NCBI GenBank assembly: GCA_030295235.1
Contig: AP026164.1
Coordinates: forward strand, 2,356,001 to 2,420,000
Source: Fistulifera solaris
Lineage: Eukaryota; Bacillariophyta; Bacillariophyceae; Naviculales; Stauroneidaceae
Direction of reading: 5' to 3'
Length of the DNA: 64,000 nt
Shown: positions 1 through 9,900 of the stretch, piece by piece
Layout of the letters: each line of letters starts with the position of its first letter
Numbering within the stretch: position 1 is the first letter of the stretch
The notes under the pieces: model-generated
Databases searched by the model: none
Told to the model about the DNA's origin: nothing
Seen by the model: the letters and a program-made list of their open reading frames with translations, nothing else
Position numbers and translations under genes: made by a program

Positions 1-547
1 GAGTACCAGTGAAGCTTCCTTTTCTTCAATGAGCGAAGTGACATTCTTAAGTCCGTATTGAACGGTCTTGGGGCGGGTGTACTCGGGTTCCTTGCCAGCG
101 GCTTTGGCAGCGGCCGCTTCCTTGATGCGTTGCTTTTTCGCGGCCGGTGTTTCGGGACGGTACTTGTTCAAGAGAGTGAAAACAGTCATGGCTTCATTCT
201 TATTGAGTGGCTTGGTGAATTGGTTAATCGCCGGCGGCACTTTAAGACGTTGATAGAGAACCGACTTTTGACGTTGCAAACGCACATACGCGGGCCATTT
301 GACGAAACGACTCAAATCCCGCTTGTTGGGCTGAATATCACCACCAATGTTAAAATTACGAGGACGAGAGGGAAAGAGAGGATCCGCGGCCTTTACGACC
401 TTGGGCTTTTCTTCCGCCTTTTTAGTGGATTTGGTTGATTTGGTTTTCTTGGCCTGCGACGAGAGGCAATAAGTTGTGAGCGAAACTATCTATCTGTTTC
501 AGGAAAAGAGGGAGTTGAGACATGAGCTCATTAATAACACTTACCAT
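1..547 (-). CDS. RPL7A: 60S ribosomal protein L7a (eL8), 5' part
   Basis: Large-subunit ribosomal protein eL8, which binds rRNA in cytosolic ribosomes. About 152 residues are visible and the rest lies beyond the left edge. The family block is clear: a lysine-rich start, [20 protein letters not shown] near residue 33, then [13 protein letters not shown] and LLNKYRPET. The start codon stands alone in exon 1 (545-547); a GTAAGT...CAG intron (454-544, 91 nt) separates it from exon 2 (1-453), which opens with codons for AKKTKST. An intron right at the start codon is common in ribosomal protein genes. The exon 2 part in the window is exactly 151 codons with no frame break. It is divergent from the EF-Tu gene and shares a 380-bp upstream region with it. 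Confidence 0.95.
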
Positions 548-927
548 GATTAATTCCAAAGGGTGTGTACTGGTAGGGTCAAATTTTTGACAATTAAGTG
601 ACGAAGAATCGACGCGGTCGGTGTTTTGATTGAGTGTTTTGTGAAAAAGCTAGTAAAGCGGTAAGTCGAAAGCGTCTTGCATGCTATCCGTCGATTATTC
701 TGTGACGTGCGACGTGCGAGCCACATCATCCGCGTCTGATCGTCCCCCGTCATTCATTCATTCATTCGACGAAAAACAACCCAAACATCGACCACGCAAA
801 ATAACACGGGCAACAACTCTTTTCCATTTCATTGCATTTCATTTCATTTTCCTGAGTTTGTTACTGCTACCTGGTAGTATCATCGGATCTTTGTAGCTTC
901 TCAATTACTTAGCTCATAATTTTAAAC
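548..927. other. Divergent intergenic region RPL7A / TUFM
   Basis: No gene seen. It must hold the promoters of two highly expressed genes. It contains a CATT repeat (751-767), a T/C-rich stretch (about 820-850), and one exact TACCTGGTA motif (868-876), 52 bp before the EF-Tu start codon. Confidence 0.6.
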
Positions 928-2299
928 ATGACAACCGCCGGAAAACTCTTGTTATTTTCGCATCACGCGTTGCGTCGCTCGACACGTCTTTCGACGTGCG
1001 TTCGCTCGTTTGCCACGCAATTCAATCGCGACAAACCGCACGTCAACATTGGTACGATCGGACACGTCGATCACGGAAAGACGACCTTGACACAAGCCAT
1101 CACCAAAGTATTGAGTGAAAAGGATGGTCGAAAAGCATGTCGTATGAAGATATTGATCGAGCACCCGAAGAGAAGGCTCGAAAAATTACCATTAATACTT
1201 CGCACATTGAATACGAAACCGCGAATCGTCATTATGGGCATATTGATTGGTGCGTCGTCTTGTAGTTATTGGCAATGTTGACTTTCTATGTGTTCACTTC
1301 CACTCACACACTCATTCTCTCATTCTCTCTCTCTCTCTCTCTCTCTCTACAAGACAGCCCCGGACACGCCGATTACGTCAAAAACATGATTACCGGTGCC
1401 GCACAAATGGATGGTGCCATTCTGGTCGTCGGAGCCACCGATGGTCCCATGCCACAAACCCGCGAACACATTTTGTTGGCCAAACAAGTTGGTATTCCCA
1501 ATTTGGTGGTCTTTTTGAACAAATGCGATCTCGTGGATGATGAGGAATTGTTGGAATTGGTCGAAATGGAAATTCGAGAATTGTTGTCGTTTTACAAATT
1601 CGACGGGGATGCCATTGAAATTGTGCGTGGGAGTGCCTTGGCGGCGGCGAATGGAACCAACGATGAATTGGGCAAAGACGCCATTTTGAAATTGATGGAT
1701 GCCGTCGATCAGCATATTCCGGAACCGGTCCGAGAAACCGACAAGCCCTTCTTGATGCCCATTGAAGATACCTTTTCGATTGCGGGACGTGGAACGGTCG
1801 TGACGGGACGTGTCGAACAGGGTATTGTCAATGTGAACGACGAATTGGAAGTCATTGGATTGGGAAATAACAAAAAGACCGTATGCACGGGAGTCGAAAT
1901 GTTCCGCAAATTGTTGGATCAAGGTCGGGCCGGTGACAACATTGGTGCCTTGTTGCGTGGTTTGAAACGTGATGATGTACGACGAGGACAAGTCTTGTGC
2001 AAGCCCGGATCGATTAAGGAAGCCAAAAAGTTTGAAGCCGAGATTTACGCCTTGAACAAGGAAGAAGGTGGACGACACAAGCCTTTCATGACCAACTATC
2101 GTCCCCAATTCTTTTCCGAACAGCCGATGTCACGGGGTCGCTGAATTTGAAGGAAGGTGTGGAAATGGTCATGCCCGGTGACAATACTTCGATTACAGTG
2201 GATTTGATTGCTCCCATTGCTCTGGAACCTGGTCTGCGTTTCAATATGCGAGAAGGTGGTATGACAGTGGGAACGGGTATTGTAACCAAGGTTCTTTAA
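928..2299 (+). CDS. TUFM: Mitochondrial elongation factor Tu
   Basis: GTPase that brings aminoacyl-tRNA to the mitochondrial ribosome. Residues 1-30 are a basic, Ser/Arg-rich presequence without acids (matrix targeting). G1 is GHVDHGKT, the switch I block is [15 protein letters not shown]3 is DCPGH, G4 is NKCD; domains 2 and 3 follow ([23 protein letters not shown]). Two exons, 928-1249 and 1358-2299; the intron joins TG to C to form the Cys codon of DCPGH. The CT-repeat at 1325-1348 serves as its polypyrimidine tract. Two one-base losses break the frame, at the A-run 1131-1134 and the T-run 2112-2115. With both restored the ORF is 422 codons including the stop, the usual length. The breaks look like sequencing error, since conservation continues right through them. 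Confidence 0.95.
1325..1348 (+). repeat. (CT)n microsatellite in TUFM intron
   Basis: About 12 CT units just upstream of the acceptor CAG at 1355-1357; the repeat doubles as the polypyrimidine tract. Confidence 0.9.
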
Positions 2300-2576
2300 A
2301 AAAAACACGAAAGTTATAATATAATTAAAGGAAGGACGTAATTCGTTGCAGCAGAAGTAAGAAGTAAGATAAAAAACCTTCGATTAGTAGAAGAAAAAAG
2401 TTGACACTCTAGAGTTCAATAGTCGAGCGATCATCAAACGAGCAAAGATCGAGCAGTGAATGTAATCACTGCCTACAATTTATACACACGAAAATAAGTC
2501 GTCGATTGATGAAAGAAACAGCCTAGAGTACGAAATGTCGTTGTATGATTCATGTTTAATGTTATTATTCTTTTCG

Positions 2577-3246
2577 TTAAACGACTAAACCAATCACACC
2601 CGCCGCAATGCGCGGACCCGCATTCCCTGTCGTACCCGAATTTTCGTGTCCACCTCGTCCCAAATCATCTTCACCCGCATATACAACAATCGATCGTCCA
2701 ATGACGGAATGCGGACCCAATAGTTGCACCAAGGCATTGTCGGGAATGTTGACCACACCGGAACCATTGTCACCAATTTCGACATTGCCCAAATCACCGG
2801 CCATGCGATTTTCGTCCGTCGGGGCGCCGTGTGTTTTGCCTGAATCCCAAAGAGAGAAAGGTTGAATGTGAGTAAGAATAATGAATGAATGAATGAATAT
2901 GTGTAGAGTGTTATTTATTATCAAGAACAACGAAGAAAGGAACGAAAGAGGCGAATATCGTCGACTCAAAAATCTTGTGGCTTTTCCTCTTTCGTTTTCG
3001 TAGCAGCCTCACATGCAAAAATTCTCTTTTTCTTTCAAACGCACCAAACGGGTTGAAAATAGGCCCACACGAATTGCCTCCCTGCGAAACATCCCCAGCG
3101 ACACAGATCGAGAGACCGTGCTTCCCCGGCGTCAAACCCGACAGAGTGCCGTGAATGCTCGTACTGCCTTCACTGGACGTTAACGTCAATGTCCCAACAA
3201 TACTGTTGTTCGAGTATACGACACAAATTGCTTTGCAAGTGGCCAT
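2577..3246 (-). CDS. Cu/Zn-SOD-like protein lacking metal ligands (probable pseudoenzyme)
   Basis: Full-length Cu/Zn superoxide dismutase fold, 154 residues, in exons 3045-3246 and 2577-2839 with a 205-nt intron; total length is in frame and unbroken. Family landmarks are all present: [48 protein letters not shown]. The catalytic metal site is not. Where the family has HGFHIHEFGD this protein has [10 protein letters not shown], so both copper His are Ser and Cys. The bridging His of GPHFNP is Ile, and the zinc His of ENRHAGD is Met. The zinc His of KTHGAP, the zinc Asp of GDLGN, the copper His of GGHE and the active-site Arg remain. The Cys of the structural disulphide near the C-terminus is Ala. 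It should not dismutate superoxide by the known mechanism; a structural, chaperone or sensor role is inference. The N-terminus starts at the usual place with no leader, so it is probably cytosolic. Confidence 0.88.
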
Positions 3247-3256
3247 GTTTTTCTAT

Positions 3257-3653
3257 TTATGTTAACAGTAATGTTAGTAAAACAGATAAATGTTTGTTGA
3301 TGGTTTTAGTTTCGATGTTTGCGGCTTGTATTGTTGGGTGATCATCATGATCCTGAAACAAGATAGGGATGAGGTTATAGTGGAAAAAAATAATTGATCG
3401 TTGTGTTGTGAGGCTCCCAACGGATGTCGTCTGTCTGTGACTCCGTTCGTTGTTTTCGCCGCAGGCCGCAGACTTCACCTGATGTAATGACAGACCGTAG
3501 GCGTTCGGGAAAGCCTTTCGTAACATACTCCGTATTATTAGCTAACCTTACTGGTAGTCTATTGGGAAGTTCTTGAAGTGCTGCTGAACCGTAAACAAGG
3601 AACCTTGAATCATCGGCCTTTTGCGACTGAATACTTTGTAAATAGCCGCTCAT
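3257..3653 (-). CDS. Possible small spliced ORF, or 5' UTR of the SOD-like gene
   Basis: Two exons (3552-3653 and 3257-3352) joined by a GTAAGG...TTTCAG intron of 199 nt would encode about 65 residues (starts MSGYLQSIQSQ). I do not recognise it. Its stop lies only 10 bp before the SOD-like start codon on the same strand, so this stretch could equally be a spliced 5' UTR of that gene. A TACTCCGTA motif sits in the intron (3526-3534). Whether it is translated is unsupported. Confidence 0.25.
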
Positions 3654-3854
3654 CCGCTCCGTTTCAATAGGGGTCGTAGGAGGAACCCAAGACGAAAAAA
3701 ATAATGCACTTATGAACTTGTCAGCCCATTCCTACAGGACAGGTAACTTTTCTAGTAAAAGCATTTCTTAGGGTACCGTACTCGTTCTAAGCTCGGCTCG
3801 CGCAAGGTTCCAACTCATCTTTTTTCATGTCGATTTTGCATTTCGTGTGGACCG

Positions 3855-4283
3855 TCATCGCTTGGCCGCCGCGAATCCCGATTTGTTCGCAACATCAATG
3901 GCTTGTTGTTTGAACTTGACTCCCACTTGAATCCATTCCAAAAAGACGACGGCTTCTTCGGGTGTAGTGCCAAATTTCTCGGCAAATTGGGCCGCCGACA
4001 CGGAACCCTCTTCGCCCGCGGTCAAAAACTCGGCAATCGCCGAAGACTTTTCTTCCGTATTTAACTTATATCGTTGAATAATACGATCAAACTCTTGTTT
4101 GTGCAATGTGTATTGATCGGCTTGATAAGCATCATCGCAAACACTCTGCTTGTGTTTTTTCCAATCCTGTTTTTGGTGTTCCGTCGAACAATACCACGCC
4201 TGTTTGCAACGAGAACAGCGTTGTGTAGCGACTTGCTGACAAACGGCACATGTCTGAGTGCTCGGGATGGTGGCGGTGGACAT
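3855..4283 (-). CDS. MYND-type zinc finger protein
   Basis: 142-residue protein. Residues 12-49 form a MYND finger (CAVC...CSRCKQAWYC...HQ...H...C), a fold that binds two zinc ions and usually proline-rich peptides of partner proteins. The remainder (about 60-142) is predicted helical, with Glu/Lys/Ala-rich stretches and no domain I recognise. Single exon, intact frame. The start gives eleven residues before the first Cys. It is divergent from the leucine-rich orphan across 534 bp. Partner and process cannot be told from sequence; small MYND-only proteins are numerous in protists. Confidence 0.8.
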   Translation of the reverse strand: MSTATIPSTQTCAVCQQVATQRCSRCKQAWYCSTEHQKQDWKKHKQSVCDDAYQADQYTLHKQEFDRIIQRYKLNTEEKSSAIAEFLTAGEEGSVSAAQFAEKFGTTPEEAVVFLEWIQVGVKFKQQAIDVANKSGFAAAKR

Positions 4284-4817
4284 TTTTGAAGAAAAAAGAA
4301 ATGAACCAATTATAGAAACACTTTTGGTGGGGCGCTGTCAAGAGAAGAACGAGAAAAAGAATTTAAGGCAAAGGCGATTTCTCGTCCGACGAACATCCTG
4401 TCGTTGTGAGATACTGCGTACAAAGTACTTTGTAGAGAGGCGTGTGGCGTCGTGGTCGTGCGTGCGTGCGTGACAAGTGACAAATGGAGGAAGCGTCTGT
4501 GCGTCGTATCTGACCCACTCCCTGATCAGAAATTCAGTCCAAGAAAGCAACAAACAATGTAGCGTAACCTGTAGGAAGTATGACACCCGTGTTCGCTCCG
4601 ACATTGAGTTTTACACGTTTTCCTCTCAACAAAGCAGTACCACATCCAAGTGACACAGGGACGCGTCATGCTGGATACTATTTTCCATTATTTTCTTTTG
4701 GTTCTTTTCGTTCGTTCGGATTGCAGTTCTGTATCTTCTATTTATAATCTCTTTTCACACAAAAGAAACAAGCACCAAAAAAAGGGCCGACAAAAATAGA
4801 AGATCATTACAAACAAT
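4284..4817. other. Divergent intergenic region
   Basis: No gene seen. Holds a short GTGC repeat (about 4459-4472) and A/T-rich stretches ahead of the downstream start codon. Confidence 0.5.
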
Positions 4818-6317
4818 ATGAGCGCACCCGAAGAGAAAGACGACATTCTCCAAGTCCATCCGACCAAACAGCTGAATGTGATTGTCCACGATGCGCATTT
4901 CATCGGAGGGGAAGCTTTCAATCAACGGTGGTCGTTTGCGCTGGCGATTTATCGATTGAGACGGCCCCCAAAGGATATGATCGAGATACTCGAAGGTTGT
5001 GCTCCGGGGTTATCGCTGCGTCCTAAATTACTCCAGTTGACCGAGCATGCTCTGCTCTACCTTCTTCCTTTGGATAGTGGTCTGTATTGGAGTGATGAAC
5101 GGCAATGGTATCGACACAAACTGTCTATTACTATTTCAACCGGACGACGAAGTAACAGTAATGAAAGGAATGTCTACAATGTACATATCATGGGAGTTTC
5201 TCCGTCGGCCACCGCCGAGGCCCTTTTGAAAGTGCTTCGATATCCCACTCAACAAATGCTCACCATCGGGTTGGGAATTCGGTCCGATATTATCACTACT
5301 CTTATCCTGCAAAAAATACTGTGTGAATGCGGTGGTTCATGTCGCGAATTTCTGTTTTCGCATGAAGCATTGTCGTCGGACGAGTGTTATCGACTGGCGC
5401 GACACGCTTCGAAGCTCGTGTTCCAGGAATGCATCTTTTTGGATTCGGGTGCGGCCTTTTTACGAGGTGTACAGGAACGTGAGGAACATCTTTCCGTGGC
5501 ATTTCTAGGGCGTGATCGACCTTTTCCGGATTTCATACCTTTACTGCGTTGTGCGAACCTGTATGAGTTGGAGCTCCGACACGGATTTTCTCTGACCGAA
5601 TTAGAATGCCAAGTACTGGCCGATGCTTCCGTAGAGTCGATGACCTTGGATGAATGCCGATTGCACAATCATGGTAAATCCCTGTTTATGGCGATTGCAA
5701 AAGGAAAGGGTCCACGACATTTGCGAGTCCGTTATTGGGACGAAACAGAACAACAAAAAGATCACTCGCTCGTATCTGCCCTCAGCGCAACGCAATGTCA
5801 ACTCGAAAGTATAGGCTTGATGGGACCAAAATATATACCAAATTCAGTTTCGTGGCAAACAATGCTACAAGCCATTCTCGTGACGAACCATTCGCTTCAG
5901 TCGCTCGAACTCGACTCCTTTCAATTAACGGATGAACTTTGGAATATTTTCCTCGATACTTTGGAACAAAGTACGACAATACGCCGACTGAGTTTGCTGA
6001 ATATGACCAGCACTGCTAGTGATCAACACGGCTGTTTGGCTCGTTCTCGTCGATTAGTCGACATTTTGCCAAGAAAACGAAATTTGGAAGACATCGAGAT
6101 AGCCGGCGATTGTCCCTTCGAACCAGCTCAATGGTCCACACAAATCGTTCCTCTGGTCCAAGAGAACCGATACCGCAATTGTTTTGGTAAATTGCAACGT
6201 GATCCTCATGGTGCAGCTCTTCTAGCGCATGCCATGGCTCGACCCAAACTGCAAAACGAACACATTTCCTACGCCTTTCTTCTTTTGGAGTCGAGCGTGA
6301 ACTTGTTGGCGTCGTGA
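4818..6317 (+). CDS. Leucine-rich, ribonuclease-inhibitor-like orphan protein
   Basis: 499-residue single-exon ORF, unbroken. From about residue 240 to 420 it has spaced LxxLxL patterns (LYELELRHGFSL, VESMTLDECRL, LQSLELDSFQL, IRRLSLLNM, LEDIEIAG), consistent with degenerate leucine-rich repeats of the ribonuclease-inhibitor kind. The last 50 residues (NRYRNCFGKLQRD, then an Ala/Leu-rich helix and FLLLESSVNLL) resemble the tail of a large diatom-specific family I have seen but cannot name. No signal peptide or membrane segment, so cytosolic or nuclear; probably a protein-binding scaffold (inference). Partner unknown. Confidence 0.75.
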   Translation: MSAPEEKDDILQVHPTKQLNVIVHDAHFIGGEAFNQRWSFALAIYRLRRPPKDMIEILEGCAPGLSLRPKLLQLTEHALLYLLPLDSGLYWSDERQWYRHKLSITISTGRRSNSNERNVYNVHIMGVSPSATAEALLKVLRYPTQQMLTIGLGIRSDIITTLILQKILCECGGSCREFLFSHEALSSDECYRLARHASKLVFQECIFLDSGAAFLRGVQEREEHLSVAFLGRDRPFPDFIPLLRCANLYELELRHGFSLTELECQVLADASVESMTLDECRLHNHGKSLFMAIAKGKGPRHLRVRYWDETEQQKDHSLVSALSATQCQLESIGLMGPKYIPNSVSWQTMLQAILVTNHSLQSLELDSFQLTDELWNIFLDTLEQSTTIRRLSLLNMTSTASDQHGCLARSRRLVDILPRKRNLEDIEIAGDCPFEPAQWSTQIVPLVQENRYRNCFGKLQRDPHGAALLAHAMARPKLQNEHISYAFLLLESSVNLLAS

Positions 6318-6977
6318 TTTATTCAATTCTTTCACGAACACACAAAAGTTCTTGTTGTCCTACTCAATCGATGATGGGTTTCGTGATTCCAAATTGCTTG
6401 AAATTGTGACGAATTTTGAACGTAAAAAACTACTCCGTAAAAAATGTGACTGCAATTTCGTTTGGCTTCGATCTTCGATTAGCATTCGGCCCTTTCAACT
6501 TTCACTGCTGACTACATCTTGTGACAATAGACTGGACGTTTTCATAAAGTACTTACTAGAGGATACCCTATGTCTAGACAAATGTCCCAATCATGTCCAG
6601 TTTGTCGCTTCACTCAGTACTTTGAACAGTACATTGTAAATAAAGCGCGCCTTTGAAAATCAATCCGGCCTATGACCAAACACAACCAAAATGCCGCCCA
6701 TTCTTTCGGAACTTTTGCACTTCACCGTGTCCCACAATGCCCAATGAAATTTCCGATTACGATTGCGGAAGATGCAAGATGGGGTAAAGTGTAGAATCGC
6801 ACTACGAATGGTCGCAATCCTTATTATTTGCGCCCCCTCCCGTCACTCACCTCGAGCAACTTCTTCGCCCCTGCAGTCATTCTTTTCGCCACCCGAAACG
6901 CCTTCTGTCTCGATTGTTTTGTGTGTTGTTGTTCTTTTTCCTTTGACGTTTGTTCTATTTTGATACGAGACAAGCAC
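6318..6977. other. Intergenic region
   Basis: No supported gene; open frames here are short and have no recognisable features. One exact TACTCCGTA motif lies at 6431-6439. Confidence 0.5.
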
Positions 6978-9900
6978 ATGGACTCCGCTCCGTCGACACC
7001 CGGCAGCAGCCATGAGAATGGCGGTGCAAAACTGTACAAGACGAACAAAGAATTGTTGGCCTACATGTCGCAAGCCTTCAACGTCAATCGCGGCGACGAT
7101 TTCGAAGAACGAGGATCGGATGACAGTTCTCTTGACTTGGATGATGACGATGATTTAAGTGTGGGTTCCAGTTCTTCCTTTTCCGTCTCGTCGTACGCGA
7201 CGAGCGTACAAGATACCAAAACGGTGGGCGACGAAACGCGCATGTTGACCGAAGAAGGCGGACTCGTGAAACGCAGTAAAGTGGCCATTTTTATGGGCAT
7301 TATGGCTCTGGCTTGTACCAGTGCGTTGGTAACGACGTACTTTGTTCGTAAAAATGAAGCGACGACGTACAATGAACGCTTCGTCTCGTTTAGCGGAGAT
7401 GTCAGTGAGAAATCGCAAAGGCGCTCCGACAAGCGTTTACGGCGACCCAACAGTTGAGTCGGACAATTACCGATGCCATTGTGAGTGCCGACAATTATTT
7501 TGTCGCGGTTCCTCTGTTCGAAATTTATGGTGGAGAAGCGAAAGAGGCGGCCCAGGCCGAGGTCATCTTCTGGACGCCGCGGATCGCGGAAGCTCGGTTG
7601 AGTGATTGGGAATCGTTCGCTGCAGAGAACCAGCAATGGATCCTCGATGGATTGGTGAACGAGAATTCGACCGTCAATGATCCGGGCAGCATTCCGACCA
7701 AGGTGTACACACGCAACGGGTCCCATGTCCATCACGCCAAAGATGACATTCACATACACGGCTACCATTTCCCCGTTTGGCAAATGGTGGGAGCACCCCG
7801 GAATGCCTCCATTGTGAACTTGGATCTCATGGCGGATTCAAGTCGCATGGAACACGACATGATCGATGCCACCTTGTTGCGACAGCCACTCTTGTCGTCG
7901 ATTCAGGATTTGCAGTATTTGACTACGCACGCACATGATACACCGGTCAATACGTCTCAAGAAGAATGGCTCGACGAAAACAACATCACCATTGGCCTGG
8001 ATAAATATTATCCTCAGATGTATTTGGAGCAGATGCAACAATCCTACATTCTCCAGCCCGTTTTCGCCTCCCGCGATGGCTACTTCTTTAGCAATGCAGG
8101 AGTGGCGACCGTCACACGATCGCAAACGTTGGAATCGGATGTCGTCGGCTTTGCCGTGGCAGTGTTCCGCTGGGACTCGTTGTTTGCAGATATTCTTCCC
8201 AGTGGTGTTTCGGGAATGGTGGTCGTCGTCAGCGACGGTTGTGGTACGACACTCTCCTATCAAATCGATGGCAAAACGGTGCAATATCTAGGGTTTGGTG
8301 ATCTGCACGATCCTATGTTTGAGGAAGAGGTCGTGAATATTACCGACTTTGGAAATCTGGCGGACTTTTCGGTCGTCACGCATTTTCATCGAGAAATCAA
8401 TGGCACGTCCTACGATGAACGTCATGCTGGGACTAAGAAAGGACATTGTCAGGTACGGAGGACCAAACGTTACTTCCGTGTCACGACATATCAAGCTGTT
8501 ATACTAACCTTTCCATCGCTTTGCCAGTTTACTGTTCAAATTTACCCATCCGAAGAGTTCGTCGATATCTACAATTCGGATACGCAAACACTTTACATTG
8601 CTGTTATCGTTGTTATCTTTGTGGTTGTGATTTTCCTTTTGTGCATGTACGATCTCATGGTTATTGCTCGACAACGAAAGATCATTCACATTGCAAAACA
8701 AACGAATACTCTGATCAGCAGCTTATTCCCAAAAGCAGTTCAAAAGCGCATTCTGGAGGATGCCGAGAAGAATGAAAAATTGAAACTGTTATCCGCAGAC
8801 GAGTACGATCAAGTTCTTGGCGATGACAGCAAAGCCAAGTCCGTGATGGAAGAGCATATGAAGGGACAGTATCAAACCAAAGCTATTGCTGATTATTTCC
8901 CTTCGGCGACAATTTTTGTAAGTATGGGCTGAACGTTAAGGTAAAATCGAAAATCGTGCCCTCGTTCATCTCTAACCATATGTTTTGTACCGGTCGCCTT
9001 TTCTCGATGGCAAACAGTTTGCAGATATTGTTGGTACGTGAACAGTTTGATTAAGAGTCAAATCTCGCCCCTTCCATAGTTCGTTTTACTCACTTTCTGT
9101 TGTAGGTTTCACAGCTTGGAGTTCAACACGAGATCCGACGCAAGTGTTTGAACTTTTGGAGACTCTGTTTCATTCTTTTGATCAACTGGCGAGAAAACGA
9201 AGGGTATTCAAGGTTGAAACAGTCGGTGACTGCTACGTGGCTGCAACTGGTTTGCCGGAGGCGCGCAAAGATCATCCCGTTGTCATGGCTCGTTTTGCTC
9301 GTGATATTCTTTACAAATTCGGTGTCCTTGTAAAACAATTGGAAGAAAAGCTTGGTCCTGACACGGGCGACCTGGGCTTGCGAGTCGGACTGCACAGTGG
9401 GCCAGTAACTGCTGGTGTTTTAAGAGGTGAAAAATCGCGCTTTCAGCTGTTCGGTGATACTGTTAATACCGCGGCACGAATGGAGAGTAATGGAGCCCCC
9501 AATCGCATTCACCTCTCTAAGGAAACAGCTGATCTTCTAATTCAAGCGGGGAAAGTAAAATGGGTTAAACCGCGAGAGGAATTGATCCACGCAAAGGGAA
9601 AGGAGAATTGCAGACCTATTGGTTGGAGTACAGCCGTAGCGAAAGCAGAAAGGGAAGTGTCAACAGTGTCACTGATTCCATTCGAAGCTCCCTAAAGAGT
9701 GAATACGATGAGAGCAAGAAGATTCTTTCTGAGATTTCATTTAACCCAATGTCGGAGAAGCTACAGCGTCTTGTCAAGTGGAACACGGAGTTGCTGTCTA
9801 AATCGTTACAGCTCATTCTGGGTCGACGTGCCGGAGCTCAAATTCAAGTCGATGATGATGACAAAATGCGCTCACTGGAAATGGCGAGCCGTACAGTTGC

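Noticed and set aside
1347-2108. 253-residue open frame antisense to EF-Tu
   Set aside because: Shadow of a codon-biased gene; no own features, and the sense strand is a certain gene.
928-2299. EF-Tu as a pseudogene or programmed-frameshift gene
   Set aside because: Breaks are at plain homopolymers, conservation continues across them, and similar breaks occur in many unrelated genes.
7061-7783. 240-residue open frame antisense to the cyclase-PDE
   Set aside because: Shadow frame; sense strand encodes a recognised protein.
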